In this document: positions 1-8,142 of the stretch, in pieces | Numbering within the stretch: position 1 is the stretch's first letter | How the letters are laid out: the number at the start of each line of letters is the position of its first letter | Assembly: GCF_000025345.1 (NCBI RefSeq) | Contig: NC_013757.1 | Coordinates: 434,001 to 498,000 of the forward strand | Direction: 5' to 3' | Source of the DNA: Geodermatophilus obscurus DSM 43160 | GTDB taxonomy: Bacteria > Actinomycetota > Actinomycetes > Mycobacteriales > Geodermatophilaceae | Length of the DNA: 64,000 nucleotides | Notes under the pieces: generated by a model | Told to the model about the DNA's origin: nothing | Database searches by the model: none | The model's input: only the letters and a program-made list of their open reading frames with translations | Made by a program: the position numbers and the translations under genes

Positions 1-695
1 TCGCGGCGGTCTGGTCGCCGACGGTCAGCAAGGTGCAGTTCCGCATGCAGCGCATCGACGCCGCCGGCGTCCCCTTCGGGCGGCCGTTCCCGGAGTGGCG
101 GAGGGTCCCCACGCCCGGGCAGGTGCGCCGGTGGGTGGAGCGCACGTCTGCGCAGCCCACTCCGCCTGGATCGGGCAACGCCTACGCTCGGTGGTTCCTC
201 GAGCGGATCTTCCCGCTCGACCCGAGTCTCGGCCGGGCCGCCGACTCCGGCTGTCTTGCCGCGGCACCCCTGCACGGTGACGTGCTGACGCTGCCCGACG
301 TGGTCGTGGGGTACCGCCAACACGGTGGCAACGACAGCGACCTGCTCGCCGACGACACCCGCTTCTCGCGGGAGGTGGTCACCGCACGGGCACGGTGGCG
401 CTTCGCGCAACGCTCCGTCGGGGTCCCCGAGGACCAGATCAACGAGCGCCCCCTGCGCCGCAGTCGGGAGTTGCTGCAACTACGCATCGCGGGCTCACGG
501 CTCGCGCCCGGACGGGCGCTCCTCCCGGACGATGGACGACGGCGGCTCCTGCTGGACGTACTGGTGTCCCCGGCGCATCCGGGCCCGGAACCCCTGCGGA
601 CGAGATTGCTCATCGCTGGCTGGTGCCTGTCGGTGCTGACGGCCCCCCAGGCTCTGGTCCGAGGGTTGGTCATCCGCCGTTGGCGGCGGCCATGA
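1..695 (+). CDS. GT2 glycosyltransferase, 5' end outside window
   Basis: The reading frame is open from base 3 through the window edge, so the N-terminus, including the catalytic GT2 fold, is missing. The visible 230 residues align closely along their whole length with the C-terminal two thirds of the GT2 encoded at 19151-20179: both share the KVQFxMxRID stretch, PTPPGSGNAY, the RIFPLD segment, a GYRxHG motif and the SPAHPGPE segment near the end. Function is inferred from that paralog: transfer of a sugar to a lipid-linked exopolysaccharide intermediate at the cytoplasmic face. It is followed 73 bp later by a polymerase-like gene on the same strand. An internal GTG at 33 exists but would delete conserved residues and is not the real start. 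Confidence 0.8.
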   Translation, partial: AAVWSPTVSKVQFRMQRIDAAGVPFGRPFPEWRRVPTPGQVRRWVERTSAQPTPPGSGNAYARWFLERIFPLDPSLGRAADSGCLAAAPLHGDVLTLPDVVVGYRQHGGNDSDLLADDTRFSREVVTARARWRFAQRSVGVPEDQINERPLRRSRELLQLRIAGSRLAPGRALLPDDGRRRLLLDVLVSPAHPGPEPLRTRLLIAGWCLSVLTAPQALVRGLVIRRWRRP

Positions 696-768
696 GTGCG
701 GGGAACAAGGTGGACCGGTCCCGTCGTCGCACTCGTCAGCGGTCGGGTGCGCCCGTCCGGAGGTCGGC

Positions 769-2142
769 ATGACGACCCTGACTCTCGTCACGGTGGCGGT
801 CGTCGTCTACGGGGTCTTGAACACCCGTGGCTACGGGCGCGCCCTCGCGCTGGGAGCCGCGACCCCGGTCGGCGCGGCAGCGGTGGTTGGTGCCATCGCC
901 GTGCCGACCTTCTACGCCGTGGCCGTGGGCGCCGTCGTCGGCGTCGGGCTGCGCCTCCTGCGGGCCCAAGGCCATCAACCCGGCGCCGCACCCTTACCGG
1001 TGCCGGCGAGCCGACCGCTCGTGCTCCTCGTGGTCACCTCGGTGCTCGTCACCCTCGTGTCGCCCCTGCTCTTCGACGGTCTGCCGGTCCTGAACCCCGC
1101 AGGCGGGGTCGGCACGCTCGTCGCCGGGGTCGTCACGAAGTCGAACATCGCGCAGATCGTCTACCTCGTCCTGAGTGTTGGAGTCGTCGCATATCTCGCT
1201 CGTTCCCGTTGGACGGGACCGGAGATCGTCGGGACAGCAGCGTGCCTCACCACCATGCTGTCGTTCTGGGCGTGGACCCACATGGCCGCGGGGATCCCAT
1301 TCCCCGAAGGTCTGTTCGACAACTCCCCGGCGTTCACGTTCCAGAACACCCTGCCCGGAGGGGCCCCGAGAGTCAGGGGGATCTTCTCCGAGCCGGCCGG
1401 TCTGGCGATCTCCTGCCTCGTGACGATCGCCTACTGCGCCTCGCGGATGAGACACGTGCGCGGGCCGCGGAGCCTCGGCGTGCTCATCATCGGCGGTGCC
1501 GCGCTGTATCTCGGCTCGATCTCGACATCCACGACCTTTCTGGTCGCAGGGGTGATGCTGGCGGGACTGGCAACCGTGGTCCACGTCGCCTCGTTCGTGC
1601 TCGGCCGGGGGTCGTTGAGCACGGTGGTGGTGGCGGTCCTATGCGCCGCTGCCCTGACGGCTGTCTGGCTGCTGCCCTACGTCGCGAACACCGTCGGCGC
1701 CGAGATCGAGGCCAAGGTCGGAACCTCGTCGTACAACGACCGGTCCTCGGCCGACAGCACGTCCTATCAACTCGTGATGGACACCTGGGGGTTTGGAACG
1801 GGTCTTGGCTCGAACCGAGGGTCGTCATTCGCGGCGTCGCTGCTGAGCACCGTCGGGATCGTCGGTGCTGCCCTGTTCGTCGCCGCCGTCGTCATACTGG
1901 TCCGCAGGACCTGGAGACTGGTCGAGGTGCGGCCGGTGATCTGGGCGCTGGCGGCCACATTGACCGCCAAGGTGGTGTCCGGGCCCGACTTGTCCGACCC
2001 CTCAGGGATTCTCTGGCTATCACTGGGGGTCCTCGCTCACGCCGCCCTCCGGGATCAGGGCCGAGGGTCGACCCGGGCCGTCCTTGACCACTCGCGCGGG
2101 AGTACCACAGGGTCCTCGCGCTCACAGCCGGCGGAGGGGTGA
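769..2142 (+). CDS. Wzy-like polysaccharide polymerase / O-antigen ligase-type membrane protein
   Basis: A 457-residue polytopic membrane protein with about ten hydrophobic segments, beginning at the extreme N-terminus. A large hydrophilic loop lies around residues 300-330, followed by GTGLGSNRGSS and a last helix pair. That Gly-Ser-rich element before the last helices is typical of Wzy/WaaL-type proteins. The inferred role is polymerising undecaprenyl-linked repeat units outside the membrane. The ATG at 769 has a good ribosome site (GGAGGTC). The stop lies 4 bp before the next start, so it is probably co-transcribed with the GT behind it. Family assignment rests on topology and context, since these proteins have little sequence conservation. 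Confidence 0.6.
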   Translation: MTTLTLVTVAVVVYGVLNTRGYGRALALGAATPVGAAAVVGAIAVPTFYAVAVGAVVGVGLRLLRAQGHQPGAAPLPVPASRPLVLLVVTSVLVTLVSPLLFDGLPVLNPAGGVGTLVAGVVTKSNIAQIVYLVLSVGVVAYLARSRWTGPEIVGTAACLTTMLSFWAWTHMAAGIPFPEGLFDNSPAFTFQNTLPGGAPRVRGIFSEPAGLAISCLVTIAYCASRMRHVRGPRSLGVLIIGGAALYLGSISTSTTFLVAGVMLAGLATVVHVASFVLGRGSLSTVVVAVLCAAALTAVWLLPYVANTVGAEIEAKVGTSSYNDRSSADSTSYQLVMDTWGFGTGLGSNRGSSFAASLLSTVGIVGAALFVAAVVILVRRTWRLVEVRPVIWALAATLTAKVVSGPDLSDPSGILWLSLGVLAHAALRDQGRGSTRAVLDHSRGSTTGSSRSQPAEG

Positions 2143-2146
2143 GGTC

Positions 2147-3139
2147 ATGAGCGAGAGGGTCGTCCTGTTCAGGGAGAGAGTGGGCTTTGCGCTGCTCGAA
2201 CCCGTCAAGGCCCACGTGCGTCGCATTCTGAAACGTCGACAGATCCGCCCCGTTGTCATCCGACCGGGCTTGCAGTCAGCGCATCTGGTTGCCGCGGTGA
2301 TGGTGAAGAATGAGGCACATCGTCTCCCGGCGCTCCTTCGGCACTATCGACGGCTCGGGGTCGAACACTTCATCTTCATCGACAACGAGTCCACGGACAC
2401 CCTGCTGAGTCTGCTGATCGGGGTCAATGACGTATCAATCTACAGGGCTGAGGGGTCATTCAGCTCTGCGCGCTATGGACTCGACTGGCTGAACACCGTG
2501 CTGTCTCGTCACTGCAGCGGCAAGTGGGTCGTCCATGTCGATGCCGACGAGTTCTTGGTGTTCGATTCAGAATTGCCCGACCTGCTGTCGGTGTGTGCAT
2601 GGCTAAAGAAGTCCGGGCGCCGGTCCCTGCAGGCGATCATGATTGACATGTACAGCGACAGGAAGGCGACGCAGAACGTAGTGCGGGAGGGGCAGGACCC
2701 GCTCGAGGTGTGCAGTCTCTTCGACGCGACTGGCTACGAACGCCACCATCACTGGGCCTCCGCCACCACGTGGGTCAAGGGTGGCGTGCGAGGGCGCCTG
2801 TTCTTTCCGGACCGTTGGGAAGGCCCGGCGCTCAACAAGACGCCGCTCGTCCTGTGGCGGCGGCGCTACGCGTACCTGCGCGCTGCCCATCTCATCTGGC
2901 CTAGGAATCTCAACGGAGGGCTCAAGACCGCGGAACTGGCGCTGTTGCACTTCAAGTTCACACCCTCGGCATCGGCGCTCATGGTGGATGAAGGTCACCG
3001 GGCGCAGCACACGACGGAGTACCGCGCTTACGACAACATCAGAGACGTCATCATGGTGGGGGACGAGACCCGCCAGTACCGCCAGCCGGCCGACCTGACG
3101 GGACATGGGTTGATCGCACGGATCGGTTCCACCTTCTGA
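2147..3139 (+). CDS. GT2_4-type glycosyltransferase
   Basis: 330 residues. The motifs fit the glycosyl transferase 2_4 / GT92-like group: AAVMVKNEAHRLPALLRHY, FIFIDNESTD, HVDADEF as the nucleotide-sugar/metal aspartate motif, and a C-terminal HFKF segment. It probably adds one sugar to the repeat unit in the cytoplasm. The ATG at 2147 is preceded by GGAGGGGTGAGG and lies 4 bp behind the polymerase stop; an upstream in-frame ATG at 2084 inside the polymerase gene lacks this support. The gene looks somewhat less GC-rich than the genes further downstream, which may indicate separate acquisition (by eye only). Confidence 0.75.
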   Translation: MSERVVLFRERVGFALLEPVKAHVRRILKRRQIRPVVIRPGLQSAHLVAAVMVKNEAHRLPALLRHYRRLGVEHFIFIDNESTDTLLSLLIGVNDVSIYRAEGSFSSARYGLDWLNTVLSRHCSGKWVVHVDADEFLVFDSELPDLLSVCAWLKKSGRRSLQAIMIDMYSDRKATQNVVREGQDPLEVCSLFDATGYERHHHWASATTWVKGGVRGRLFFPDRWEGPALNKTPLVLWRRRYAYLRAAHLIWPRNLNGGLKTAELALLHFKFTPSASALMVDEGHRAQHTTEYRAYDNIRDVIMVGDETRQYRQPADLTGHGLIARIGSTF

Positions 3140-3316
3140 CTTGGCGAGGAGATGCACGCCGGGGCGTCGACTGGGAGTCCGTCGGCCAACCGGCACCCGC
3201 GAAGTGCCGGGAGCATGAGGAGAACCGGGTTGAGGAGAGGTAGAGCGGTCGAACGGCGGCTGGGTCACTGGCGCGGTGCAGCGGACTGGTACGTGCTGTC
3301 GCACGTTCGCGAAGGA

Positions 3317-3961
3317 TCAAGCGGGCCTGCGCCACATCGTCGTCTGATGCACGCCGCCGCCTGGCTTCAGACCTCGGATGTCTGTCCGGTGCCACTCCGA
3401 AAGGTCGACGGAGAGTCCAGCGTTCCACGGCCGGTCCGAGTCGTCCAGGAGCAGCGTCCCTCCTCGCCTCACCTTCGTCGTGCTCGCACGTGCGCAGGCC
3501 ATGCGCGCGCGACCATCGATGATGACGAGGTCGAGCGAGTCATCCGCGGTGTCGGCGATGGTCTGCACGTAGTCGTCGAAGTAGGAGCCCGGAGCTGCCT
3601 CCGAGGTCATGTGGCCGCTCCGCGTGGGCTCACGGAGCAGGAGCGTCACGTCCTCGGGCAGCAGGCTGCTGAGTGTCTGGTACCACTCGCGATCGTGCTC
3701 GACCACGGTCAACCGGGCGCCATGGTCATGCAGTTAGAGGCTCGAACCACCCCCACCGAACTCGAAGACCTCGGCGCCCTCAGGCAGCAGGCCAGCGACG
3801 GCATGCGCTGCGCGGTACGGCCACCACGGCCGTCGCACGTCGACGGTCGAGCGATTGCGGTCCCTCAGCCAGGGCGGAACCTCGGTCAGCAGTTGTGGGT
3901 GACGCACTGCCTCGACGGCGATCGATCGGAGGATGCCCGTTCGGGCCGCGCTCCAAGCCAC
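3317..3961 (-). pseudogene. class I SAM methyltransferase broken by an in-frame TAA
   Basis: A single minus-strand frame encodes a full-length-sized (215-codon) methyltransferase interrupted once. The N-terminal part ends in VFEFGGGGSSL (the SAM-binding glycine motif), then a TAA at 3736-3734, then the same frame continues LHDHGARLTVVEHDREWY (motif with the acidic SAM-ribose residue), DLVIIDG and RRGGTLLLDD. Without the stop this is a normal class I fold. The stop falls where relatives usually have an aromatic residue, so TAC or TAT to TAA is the simplest history. No convincing ribosome site precedes the GTG at 3961. It is convergent with the GT2_4 gene. Confidence 0.75.
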
Positions 3962-4161
3962 GTGGGGACGATAACGTCGCTTTTACTTTGCCGCGTATCG
4001 GCCGATGGCGCGTGGCGTGACATTTTTGCTGGTAGGCCACGCGACAGCATGGACGCCACGACTGCACCAGCAGCCCCGTGGCCGCCGCCCGCTCCGGATG
4101 ACACGATGGCGCACCGCCGTGGCAGCGGCGAGCAGTGACCAGGGAACGGGGAGGAGAAGGG

Positions 4162-5493
4162 GTGTCGGACGCTCGGGACGAGGATCCGCTGTCAGCTGAC
4201 GCCGTCGTGCTCGGAGCTGGGATCAGCGGCCTGGTGTCTGCCTCCGTGTTGCTCGCACAGGGCGCTCGACGCGTCATCGTGTTGGACGAGTACGCCCATG
4301 TGGGCGGAAATCACATCGACCGGACCATCGGCGACTACACCTTCGACATCGGCAGCCTCATCTTCCAGGACGATTCACCGTTGCTGGGCCACTTCCCCGA
4401 GATGCTGCCCAGGTACGTCCCGATCGAGCCCAGTTGGTCGAGGCTGAACCCGCAGGGCCTCGTCACGCACTATCCCTTCTCCATCCGGGACGACGTGCTC
4501 GGCGCAGGCGTTCCCGAGCTCCTCCGCATGGTCAGTTCCGCCATCACCGGCAGGCTTGCCAAGCGACGTCAGAGGAACGTGCGGGACTTCGCGGAGCATC
4601 TGCTCGGCGCTTACTTCGTTGAGCGGTCGGGCCTGGGCTACTACATGCAGCGGCTCTGTGGTCTGCCGCCGGAACAGATCGACCTCGAGTTCGCGAGAAG
4701 CCGTCTGGGGTGGCTGGAGGACCAGTCGAGCGCCCGCAACCTCGTCCGGCGGTTGCTGCGATCGATGACCGGCAACCCCGAACCACCCAGTCACAACAGG
4801 CAGCTGGCTCGTCCACGGGAGGGTTACGGCTACCTGTACGGACCGGCCGTGCGGAGCCTGAGCGAGCGTGGGGTCGTGTTCCTCCTCGACACGGCCATGC
4901 GGGAGATCCGCAAGGACGGTGACAGGTTCGTCGTGACCACGGAGCGCGGATCGGTGGCCGCCCCGAGAGTTGTCTCGACCATCCCCTTGGACCGAGCGCT
5001 CAGGCTCTGCGGACTGGAGGCCCCTGGCGCCCCGCTGCCGACTGTGACCCTCCTGAGCCTGTTCTGCAGTTTCTCGGGCAGCAAGGGTTTTCAGACGCCG
5101 ATCCTGTACAACTTCTCGCGCGAGGGTGCCTGGAAGCGCATCACTGTGTACTCCGATTTCTACGGGTCCTCGGGAGGGCGCGAGTTCTTCACCGTCGAAG
5201 TCATCGGTGAGCGTGTGAACAACTCGGTTGATGTTGCGGTGGAGGACTTCAGGGCGCATTGCGCCGCGAATGGTCTCCTCGTGGGTGACCTGCGCCTGGA
5301 AGGGCATCACGTCTTGGACAACGCATACCCGATCTACACGCAGGGCAGCGGACAGCGCGCCCGGGACTCGGTCAGAACATTGCGCGACTTCGGGCTCGAG
5401 TCCCTCGGTCGTCAGGGCGCGTTCCAGTACCAGCCGACCGCGCGAGCCTCGACTGTCGAGGCGGAGCGGGCGCTGCGCCCCGCAGGTCCGTGA
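4162..5493 (+). CDS. FAD-dependent oxidoreductase, UDP-galactopyranose mutase / amine oxidase-like
   Basis: 443 residues with an N-terminal dinucleotide-binding motif (VVLGAGISGLVSA), an acidic ribose-binding residue after the second strand (VLDEYAHVGGNHID), then DIGSLIFQDDSP and GYGYLYGPA. This layout fits UDP-galactopyranose-mutase-like and protoporphyrinogen-oxidase-like flavoproteins that act on nucleotide sugars in polysaccharide loci. The C-terminal FAD motif is divergent (GLESLGRQGAFQYQPT). I chose the GTG at 4162 because GGAGGAGAAGG sits just upstream; a GTG at 4135 is possible. Substrate is not predictable from sequence. The next gene, a GT4, starts 37 bp downstream. Confidence 0.65.
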   Translation: MSDARDEDPLSADAVVLGAGISGLVSASVLLAQGARRVIVLDEYAHVGGNHIDRTIGDYTFDIGSLIFQDDSPLLGHFPEMLPRYVPIEPSWSRLNPQGLVTHYPFSIRDDVLGAGVPELLRMVSSAITGRLAKRRQRNVRDFAEHLLGAYFVERSGLGYYMQRLCGLPPEQIDLEFARSRLGWLEDQSSARNLVRRLLRSMTGNPEPPSHNRQLARPREGYGYLYGPAVRSLSERGVVFLLDTAMREIRKDGDRFVVTTERGSVAAPRVVSTIPLDRALRLCGLEAPGAPLPTVTLLSLFCSFSGSKGFQTPILYNFSREGAWKRITVYSDFYGSSGGREFFTVEVIGERVNNSVDVAVEDFRAHCAANGLLVGDLRLEGHHVLDNAYPIYTQGSGQRARDSVRTLRDFGLESLGRQGAFQYQPTARASTVEAERALRPAGP

Positions 5494-5530
5494 GCCTCGC
5501 GACGAGGCGGACGGGAGGAGCTTGCCCGCC

Positions 5531-6586
5531 ATGAGGATCATGCACGTCCTAAAGCACTCCCAGCGCAGCAACGGGCACGTCCACGTGGCCGTTGACCTCG
5601 CCTGTGCTCAGGCGGACGCCGGCCACGAGGTGACCTTTGTCCATGCCCACGGGTCCTACGACGAGCTCCTCCGGGACCATGGCGTCGCCATAGCAACCGT
5701 TCCCGAAGCGAGTTCGCCGATGAGCGCGTTGCAGAGCGAGCGAGCGCTCCTGCACGTCGCTCGTCGGGCGCGCCCCCAGGTGGTGCACGCCCACATGATG
5801 TCCTCGGCGGTCCTCGCCTATCCGGTCTCCAAGCTCGTGGCCAGCCCTCTGGTGACGACCATGCACAACTCCTTCGACGGGCACTCCTGGCTCATGCGCC
5901 TGGGCACGGTCGTCGTTGCGGTCAGCCAGGCCGAGCGGCAGCGACTGATCGACCGCGGATTCCCCGTCCGCAAGGTCAGGTGCGTCCTCAACGGCGCCGT
6001 CGCGTCACCGAGGGAGGCGCTGCCCGATGACGCGACCATCGGGCCGCTGGCGAGGCCGAGCGTCGTCAGTCTCTGCGGCCTGCACGCTCGCAAGGCGGTC
6101 GGTGACGCGATCGCCGCCTTCAGCAAAGCGCAGCCCTCCGCCCCGGGTTGGCACATGCACGTCATCGGGTCGGGGCCGGATCAGGGCAGGCTGGAGGCCC
6201 TGACCCGGGATCTGGGGATGTCGGATTCCGTCCACTTCACCGGACCGAGCCTCACGCCCTGGCGGTTGCTCGAGCAAGCGGATGTCTTCGTCTCGTCGTC
6301 CCTGGACGAACCCTTCGGTCTGAGCATCGCGGAGGCCCGAGCGGCCGGCTGCGCCGTCGTGGCGACCGCCGTCGGTGGTGTCCCCGAGGTGTTGGATCAC
6401 GGGCGGGCCGGTCAGCTCGTCCCTGCGTCAGCGCCGGAAGCCATGGCGACTGTCTTGCGGCGGCTCATGACCGACAGCGAGGAATTGGCTCGGTGGCGTG
6501 CACGGGCACGCGACAACGCAGAGTACTTCTCGGTGCGCCGGATGGCCGAGGACTACGACGAGGTCTACCGATTAGTGTTGCGCTGA
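5531..6586 (+). CDS. GT4-family glycosyltransferase
   Basis: 351 residues in a GT-B fold of two Rossmann domains. The N-terminal domain has HVLKHSQRSNGHVHVAVDLA and VVHAHMMSS. The C-terminal domain has VSLCGLHARKAVGDAI, HVIGSGPDQGRL and the donor-binding E-x7-E type element DEPFGLSIAEARAAGCAVV. It probably adds a sugar to the lipid-linked repeat unit from the cytoplasmic side. The ATG at 5531 follows GGGAGGAG; the frame is open further upstream inside the flavoprotein gene, but that extension has no homology features. Confidence 0.8.
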   Translation: MRIMHVLKHSQRSNGHVHVAVDLACAQADAGHEVTFVHAHGSYDELLRDHGVAIATVPEASSPMSALQSERALLHVARRARPQVVHAHMMSSAVLAYPVSKLVASPLVTTMHNSFDGHSWLMRLGTVVVAVSQAERQRLIDRGFPVRKVRCVLNGAVASPREALPDDATIGPLARPSVVSLCGLHARKAVGDAIAAFSKAQPSAPGWHMHVIGSGPDQGRLEALTRDLGMSDSVHFTGPSLTPWRLLEQADVFVSSSLDEPFGLSIAEARAAGCAVVATAVGGVPEVLDHGRAGQLVPASAPEAMATVLRRLMTDSEELARWRARARDNAEYFSVRRMAEDYDEVYRLVLR

Positions 6587-6623
6587 TCCTCTGGTGCGGC
6601 GGGGCGAGTGACTGGCCTCCGCT

Positions 6624-6629
6624 TAGGCT
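6624..6629 (+). promoter_or_regulatory. -10 hexamer TAGGCT, leaderless start of flippase gene
   Basis: TAGGCT fits the actinobacterial TANNNT -10 element and ends 6 nt before the GTG at 6636, which has no ribosome site. Transcription would start at or next to the start codon. No clear -35 was found. Confidence 0.4.
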
Positions 6630-6635
6630 GCCCGA

Positions 6636-8021
6636 GTGGCTGACGTGAGCGATGCGCCCGGTGGTCCGGGCGCCAGCCTTCGGAGAGCAGTCCTGCTTAC
6701 GAGCGCGTCCAGCGCCTTGGTCCCGCTCGCAGGCCTGCTCACCCAGCCCGTCCTCGCGCGTGCTCTGGGAGCCACCGGCCGGGGAGAGATGGCGGCCGCC
6801 ATCGTCCCCGCGGTGCTCGCCGGGTCGGTGGCGACGCTGGGGCTGCCGGACGCCCTGACGTACCTGGCCGCGAAGCGGCCGTGGACCGTACGACGGGCGT
6901 TGGCGTGGTCGGCGCTTCTGTCGGTGGCGATGGGCATCCTGTGCTTCTTCGTCGCCTGGGCGCTCCTGCCGTTCCTGTCCGACGGCGACGCGGCGCTCGG
7001 CCGACTCATGCTCCTCGCGATGGCGCTGTCCATCCCCATGCTCATCGTGGGTGCGCTGCGCGGGGCGGCCATGGGGCATCAGATGTGGGGAGCCGTTGCC
7101 CTGGAGAGCATCGTCACCACGAGCCTGAGGGTGCTGGTCTTTGTGGGCCTGTGGCTCAGCGGTGACCTGACGCCACTGATCGGTGTCCTGGTGACCTTCC
7201 TCGCGCCCGCAGTTGCCGGTCTGTGCTACTGGCCCCTGCTGCGGAAGCCGCCGGGCGTGGCCGCGGAGTCGGTTCATGGAGACGCCGAACGGGTGCTGGT
7301 TCCTCTCGTCTCCTACGGGGGAAGGACGTGGTTCGGCTCGGTGGCCAGCATGCTCGCCGCCACGATCCACCAGATACTTATGACCCCGCTGGCGAGTGTG
7401 CGCGACCTGGGGCTGTACAGCGTGGCCGCTACCGTCATGGACGTACCGGTCATCTTCTCGAGGGCTGTCGCCGGCGCCCTGCAGGGGGTCAACAGCAAGA
7501 CCAGCAACGCGGACCAGGTGGCGACCGCTTGTCGGGTGACGACGTTGCTCGGCCTGGTGGGGTGCGTGGTTCTGGGGCTCAGCGCTCCCCTCTGGATGGT
7601 CCCCCTCTTCGGCGAGAGCTTCGCAGACGCGGTCCTGCCGACTCAGCTCCTGCTCATCTCCGTGGTCTGCTACATCCCGGGTCCGTTGGCGGGCGCGGGA
7701 CTGGCCTCATTCGGTCGGCCGGGGCTCCGCAGCCTGGCCTTCGGTCTGACCTTGTTGATCAACATCTCCGTCTTCGTCGTCCTCGTCCCCCGTTTCGGGA
7801 TCCTCGGCGCCTGCCTGACGGGGATCGTGGCAAGTGCGCTGCAATCCCTCTTCCTCGTGCTGGCAGCCTCGCGTGTGCTCGGGATTCCGGCTCACCGCTT
7901 CGTGGTCCCGGGGCCGGGCGACGTGGCGCTCGTGTGGCGTGAGTCGCTTCGTGTCCTCGAAACCCTCCTTACCCCACTGCGCGGACGGCTGACGGGCCGA
8001 AAGACCGCGGGACGAGGTTAG
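6636..8021 (+). CDS. Wzx-like polysaccharide flippase (MOP superfamily)
   Basis: 461 residues, with 12 or more hydrophobic segments spread over the whole length and the LTSASSALVPLAGLLTQPVLARALGATGRG opening typical of polysaccharide-biosynthesis flippases in the MATE/MOP superfamily. It is expected to move undecaprenyl-pyrophosphate-linked repeat units across the membrane for the Wzy-like polymerase at 769-2142. Family members are usually 400-500 residues. The start is a GTG with a -10 hexamer six bases before it and no ribosome site. A second flippase, clearly different, lies at 46459-47760. Confidence 0.8.
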   Translation: MADVSDAPGGPGASLRRAVLLTSASSALVPLAGLLTQPVLARALGATGRGEMAAAIVPAVLAGSVATLGLPDALTYLAAKRPWTVRRALAWSALLSVAMGILCFFVAWALLPFLSDGDAALGRLMLLAMALSIPMLIVGALRGAAMGHQMWGAVALESIVTTSLRVLVFVGLWLSGDLTPLIGVLVTFLAPAVAGLCYWPLLRKPPGVAAESVHGDAERVLVPLVSYGGRTWFGSVASMLAATIHQILMTPLASVRDLGLYSVAATVMDVPVIFSRAVAGALQGVNSKTSNADQVATACRVTTLLGLVGCVVLGLSAPLWMVPLFGESFADAVLPTQLLLISVVCYIPGPLAGAGLASFGRPGLRSLAFGLTLLINISVFVVLVPRFGILGACLTGIVASALQSLFLVLAASRVLGIPAHRFVVPGPGDVALVWRESLRVLETLLTPLRGRLTGRKTAGRG

Positions 8022-8142
8022 CTCCGGCGGATGGGTCGACCGTGCCGCGTGCCCACGCGCGGCTCGGCCACTGCGGTAGCCCGGCGCGGCGTCCACAACG
8101 ACGGCCCGCTCAGTGTTTGACAAGTACCCGTGGCACCGGGAG

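Noticed and set aside
3734-3736. Programmed readthrough or selenocysteine at the methyltransferase stop
   Set aside because: The codon is TAA, not TGA, and no downstream stem-loop or readthrough context was seen. A mutation or sequencing error is simpler.
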